Below are positions 6,404-7,138 of a stretch of DNA of 7,138 bases, piece after piece. Source of the DNA: Erysipelotrichaceae bacterium UBA6182 (GTDB lineage: Bacteria; Bacillota_I; Bacilli_A; Erysipelotrichales; Erysipelotrichaceae); assembly GCA_002422065.1 (NCBI GenBank), contig DITO01000227.1:1-7138 (forward strand). Direction: 5' to 3'. The notes under the pieces are model-generated. The model saw only the letters and a program-made list of their open reading frames with translations. It did no database searches and was not told where the DNA came from. The position numbers were made by a program, and so were the translations under genes. Position 1 is the stretch's first letter; each line of letters begins with the position of its first letter.

Positions 6404-6708
6404 TTGAAGCAATTCTTCTCATGCTAGTCATGGGAACATTATTAGGATTTGGTTTAGCAGTTTCTGGTGAAGTGTTCTACGTTAAACCTGATGAGCGATT
6501 TGAGAAAGTCTTAAATTTGCTTCCAGGTTACAATTGTGGAGCATGTGGTTATCCTGGATGTCAAGGTATGGCAGAAGGATTGTTATCTGGTGAAGTTACC
6601 GCTGTTTCTCAGTGCAAACCTTCAAATGCTCAACAACGCACAGATATTTCAAGCTATATTAATGAAAACCCAGGACCAGATGGAAAACTATTAGTAGTTA
6701 AACCTTAA
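6400..6708 (+). CDS. rnfB: Minimal Rnf complex subunit B lacking the C-terminal ferredoxin domain
   Basis: RnfB is the membrane-anchored iron-sulfur subunit at which ferredoxin normally exchanges electrons. Residues 1-22 form the anchor helix. They lead to the family's first Fe-S domain, LPGYNCGACGYPGC (41-54), with Cys46, Cys49, Cys54 and Cys72 as [4Fe-4S] ligands. Only 102 residues are present, against about 190 in gamma-proteobacteria and up to about 300 in clostridia. The two-cluster ferredoxin domain (C-x2-C-x2-C-x3-CP repeats) is missing, as is the Gly-Gly that usually follows the fourth Cys. The stop is 7 nt before the terminator stem, and the following DNA encodes no ferredoxin motif, so a recent frameshift is unlikely. 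It overlaps the small ORF by ATGA and is the last gene of the operon. Confidence 0.9.
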   Translation: MIEAILLMLVMGTLLGFGLAVSGEVFYVKPDERFEKVLNLLPGYNCGACGYPGCQGMAEGLLSGEVTAVSQCKPSNAQQRTDISSYINENPGPDGKLLVVKP

Positions 6709-6715
6709 GAAAACT

Positions 6716-6750
6716 AAACGGAATCTTCGGAATCTTCCGTTTTCTTTTTT
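6716..6750 (+). terminator. Intrinsic terminator of the rnf operon
   Basis: AAACGGAA (6716-6723) pairs perfectly with TTCCGTTT (6735-6742) around an 11-nt loop. The stem is followed by TCTTTTTT and further T-rich sequence. It starts 7 nt after the rnfB stop. Confidence 0.88.
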
Positions 6751-6773
6751 ATTTTAAAATCTTCCAAAAAGAG

Positions 6774-6779
6774 TATAAT
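6774..6779 (+). promoter_or_regulatory. Candidate -10 element for the transporter gene
   Basis: A perfect TATAAT lies 24 nt past the rnf terminator and 21 nt before the next ATG. No convincing -35 is seen in the T/A-rich sequence upstream and there is no TG extension. The downstream ATG has a GAGGT ribosome site (6790-6794) at 6-nt spacing. Confidence 0.5.
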
Positions 6780-6800
6780 AATCTAATGTGAGGTTTTAAT

Positions 6801-7138
6801 ATGATTATTAATGTACTTTTACTTGTTTTAGGGTTAGTGTTTATTATTAAAGGTGGCGATTGGTTTGTAGATTCTGCTATATGGATGGCAAAGATTACTA
6901 AGATTCCACCATTCATTATTGGAGCTACAATCGTATCTTTGGCAACCACAGTACCTGAGGTTTTAGTGTCCGTTATTGCAACTGCTCAAGGATCTACAGA
7001 TTTAGCACTTGGGAATGCGATTGGTTCAATTATAGCGAATATCGGATTAATCATGGGTATTTCTTTGTTTGTGGCACCACCAAAGCAAGTAAGTAAAGAC
7101 TTTGTTACTAAAGGATTATACATGGTTGGTTCAGCCAT
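6801..7138 (+). CDS. CaCA-family Na+/Ca2+ exchanger-like transporter (partial, N-terminal part)
   Basis: The frame is open from ATG at 6801 to the window edge (112 codons, no stop). CaCA antiporters exchange Ca2+ or related cations for Na+, K+ or H+ across the membrane through two inverted alpha repeats. The first alpha repeat is visible: GATIVSLATTVPEVLVSVIA (41-60) followed by GNAIGSIIANIG (71-82). The Glu53, Ser76 and Asn80 positions expected to bind ions are kept. The usual GTS before PE reads ATT-V, and the Asn of the GSN motif is Ile77. Hydrophobic segments cover about 3-17, 38-61, 70-92 and the start of another at the edge. The gene lies beyond a terminator with its own -10, so it is not part of the rnf operon. 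The substrate cannot be told from this part. Confidence 0.88.
   Translation, partial: MIINVLLLVLGLVFIIKGGDWFVDSAIWMAKITKIPPFIIGATIVSLATTVPEVLVSVIATAQGSTDLALGNAIGSIIANIGLIMGISLFVAPPKQVSKDFVTKGLYMVGSA

Noticed and set aside
6700..6800. Frameshifted remnant of the RnfB ferredoxin domain
   Set aside because: The space is filled by the terminator, a -10 and the next gene's ribosome site. No Cys-rich motif is seen in any frame.
1..7138. CRISPR array, tRNA, rRNA, insertion sequence or phage genes
   Set aside because: No regularly spaced repeats, transposase motifs, terminal inverted repeats or RNA-gene signatures were seen. Nearly all the sequence is accounted for by the listed genes.

Overview
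The window is a compact, low-GC bacterial locus built around one operon for an Rnf-type membrane electron-transport complex. A/T-rich codon use, strong AAAGGAG/GGGAGG ribosome sites, 2-10 nt gene spacing, extended -10 promoters, a clostridial-type Rex site and the gene order rnfC-D-G-E-A-(small ORF)-B all fit a Bacillota (Firmicute), possibly Erysipelotrichia-like. That placement is inference. The genetic code is standard: TGA ends the small ORF, and Trp is TGG.

Layout: bases 1-1070 (minus strand) encode an ApbE flavin transferase whose C-terminus lies outside the window. Bases 1071-1252 are a divergent control region. It holds a promoter for each direction, an 18-bp palindrome matching the Rex (NADH/NAD+ sensor) operator at 13 of 14 defined positions, and a short inverted repeat at the start of the rnf transcript. 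Bases 1253-6708 hold rnfC, rnfD, rnfG, rnfE, rnfA, a 63-residue Cys-rich membrane ORF and rnfB, ended by a clear intrinsic terminator. Bases 6801-7138 begin a CaCA-family (Na+/Ca2+ exchanger-like) transporter with its own candidate promoter.

How the parts fit: Rnf couples electron transfer between ferredoxin and NAD(H) to Na+ or H+ movement. RnfD and RnfG carry FMN bound covalently to Thr, attached by ApbE, which explains apbE next door. A Rex site would tie expression to the NADH/NAD+ ratio.

The complex is not the textbook one. RnfD has an extra C-terminal membrane helix followed by an FMN_bind domain. RnfG has two FMN_bind domains instead of one. RnfB is cut down to 102 residues and has no C-terminal two-cluster ferredoxin domain. 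RnfC keeps its Fe-S ferredoxin motifs and glycine-rich loop but has diverged elsewhere. The small ORF between rnfA and rnfB has one membrane helix and four cysteines, an architecture like NqrM, the iron-centre maturation factor of the related Na+-NQR. Together these suggest a variant Rnf with more extracytoplasmic flavins and an altered cytoplasmic electron entry. That reading is a hypothesis; the individual departures are visible in the sequence.
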